From positions 812,501 through 876,500 of the forward strand of contig JAODUP010000161.1 of assembly GCA_025642065.1 (NCBI GenBank): DNA of 64,000 bases. The letters are read 5' to 3'. The notes under the pieces are model-generated. The model was not told the DNA's origin, made no database searches, and worked only from the letters and a program-made list of their open reading frames with translations. Position numbers and translations under genes: made by a program. This document shows positions 62,327 to 64,000 of this stretch, piece by piece. Source of the stretch: Paralvinella palmiformis. Its lineage: Eukaryota; Annelida; Polychaeta; Terebellida; Alvinellidae. The stretch's first letter is position 1. The number at the start of each line of letters is the position of its first letter.

Positions 62327-64000
62327 GTGGTTTCTAACAAATGTCTGATCGACAAAGGTACCACAGTTCAATAAGATAAGGAGAGGGATAACGATGAAGT
62401 GTATATAATGTGTATTTCTAAATAGTGACTTGTTTTACTAAATCACTTAAGTTACTATCATCAAATAAATTAGACATTAACTCTAGATAAAAACAACTAT
62501 GAAATATTATCAGCCATCATGGTATATTATGTCTAAAAACAATTAGAGAAGATTAAAGTTTGAAAAAAAGATGAAATATCGATTTAACGATTGAGTCGTA
62601 ATTAACGCTAGCAGATTTAGATTACCGTAAGTCATTGAGGAAATTGTGCATTTCAGTGATCTTAATTAATCTTAGAAAACAAATGCCAACTTTAATGGCA
62701 GACAGTCTTATTACACGTAGGCAAGTCGTTAATCAGGACACTTTTATAGATGGAGAAAATTATTTTGAACTTTTTCTGATCCATAGGTTCCCTTCCTTTA
62801 TCAACAATCAAAGATGAAATAGTTATAAGACAGCAATCAGAATAGAAAGATGAAGATTTTACTAAAGCAGTTGACAAACTTCACTTTCTCCTCCTTTTGT
62901 TAAAGATCTTTAATGCTGACAAATGAAGGTAAACAAACACAAAATGTCATTAATTCATGACACGTGACATGAATTCTCATCTACTTTCTACAATATAAAA
63001 AATAAATCTCAGCTCTGTATATGAAAACAAAATAAGAAATTATATTTTATATAAATAAACATAATCAATGCGAAACAAGAGACAATCTTGGGTTGAATGA
63101 CATGACAAGAACAAGACATCAATTTTTTAATCTCCATCTTGACTAGATTAGAAAACAAATCAGATACACCTAAAACTACAGGTGACAATAATTACTTTCA
63201 TGTAGATTTTTAATGCCCAGTTATCCAACCTGTGGCACTAAACATAGCACTTTCTCAATCTACAGTCTCCCATTTTGTCTTCTCGCCATCAACCCGCTCC
63301 TAGAAACCATACCATTACGGTCACCCCATCCCCTTATATTAGTTTCCCTCCGTCTATCTCAGGCCCCTCTTCCACCATCCCTCAGACCACACCCTCCTCA
63401 TCTCCGTTCTGTCTCTTCTCTGTCTCCACTTGTTCCTCTGTGTGTCCTATAATCGAATACAGTCTGGACATCACTGTCATCAGATTGACGACAACGTATG
63501 GTGTTTAGTCCTGCTGATGCCAATTACTATCAGCTTATATTTCAATATGGACAGATGGCACAAGTGTGGGCCTTCTAATTACTGACAACGTTCAGAACAA
63601 ATAGAAGCCACTCGGATAGATCAATGGCGAGATATTTATGTCAATAAACTGATATCCTTGGTAAACTTTGATGACAGAATGGTGCTCAACACTAAATGTG
63701 ATAACTCTGTAAAATACACGCTTTTTGTCAAAGAGTCAGTACTTAGACACATGTCTTCAGGCGTTGCATTCATGGGTATGTGCATGAGCCTCTTCCCACA
63801 ACACACACACACACAAACACACGAACATGTGTGTGTGTGTGTACATGCGTGCGTGCGTGCTTGTACGTTAAAGAGAAAATGCATTTACACAAAATTTCCC
63901 CAATAATGATCACCAATCATTTTCATACAAATTACTAACACAATATGCAGGCCACTTACTCTACACGAAACATCATCCATATAACAACTAACTCTTATAA

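Overview
This is animal (metazoan) genomic DNA and is almost entirely non-coding. It is AT-rich and crowded with microsatellites, minisatellites, tRNA-derived SINEs, MITE-like DNA elements and one decayed LINE. No prokaryotic gene organisation, CRISPR array, rRNA gene or functional tRNA gene was seen. The microsatellite load, the SINE and MITE types and the sequence of the single gene suggest a lophotrochozoan invertebrate, most likely a mollusc. That taxon call is an inference, not something the sequence proves.

The one gene I can support is on the minus strand: a partial polypeptide N-acetylgalactosaminyltransferase (GALNT, glycosyltransferase family 27), closest by recalled motifs to the vertebrate GALNT1/GALNT13 group. 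Five exons are recognised from protein motifs, AG/GT splice signals and matching phases: 37444-37612, 19151-19320, 16994-17098, 4726-4828 and 559-729. Joined in that order they give about 239 codons with no gap or frameshift, running from the end of the stem region through the first half of the catalytic domain, including the Asp-x-His metal motif. A sixth, less certain exon at 40157-40273 would encode part of the luminal stem. The signal-anchor exon was not found. The second half of the catalytic domain and the ricin-type lectin domain must lie beyond the left edge.

Layout. 1-558: intron beyond exon 559-729. 730-4725: intron with a SINE, a palindromic hairpin element, a 19-bp perfect inverted repeat and a 392-bp MITE-like element. 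4829-16993: intron with SINEs, a second inverted copy of that MITE-like element and many (TA)n, (CA)n and (ACAG)n tracts. 17099-19150: short intron with little in it. 19321-37443: 18-kb intron with a 22-copy 42-bp minisatellite, a 23/24-bp array, a LINE 3' fragment, SINEs, a pogo/Tigger-like MITE and a 450-bp (GA)n/(CA)n tract. 37613-40156: intron with a GC- and CpG-rich block. 40274-64000: upstream part of the gene or intergenic DNA, with more SINEs, a complete Tigger-like MITE, 24-, 32- and ~53-bp minisatellites and a striking 21-copy 51-bp array whose unit contains a 12-bp perfect palindrome.

The best second-look items are: a tRNA-derived SINE family that shares its 3' tail with the LINE in the same window (likely mobilisation partners); the 51-bp palindromic array and its link to a dispersed element; the (TA)n tracts that closely flank the in-frame 171-bp GALNT exon on both sides; and a SINE whose target-site duplication seeded a (CAGA)n microsatellite.
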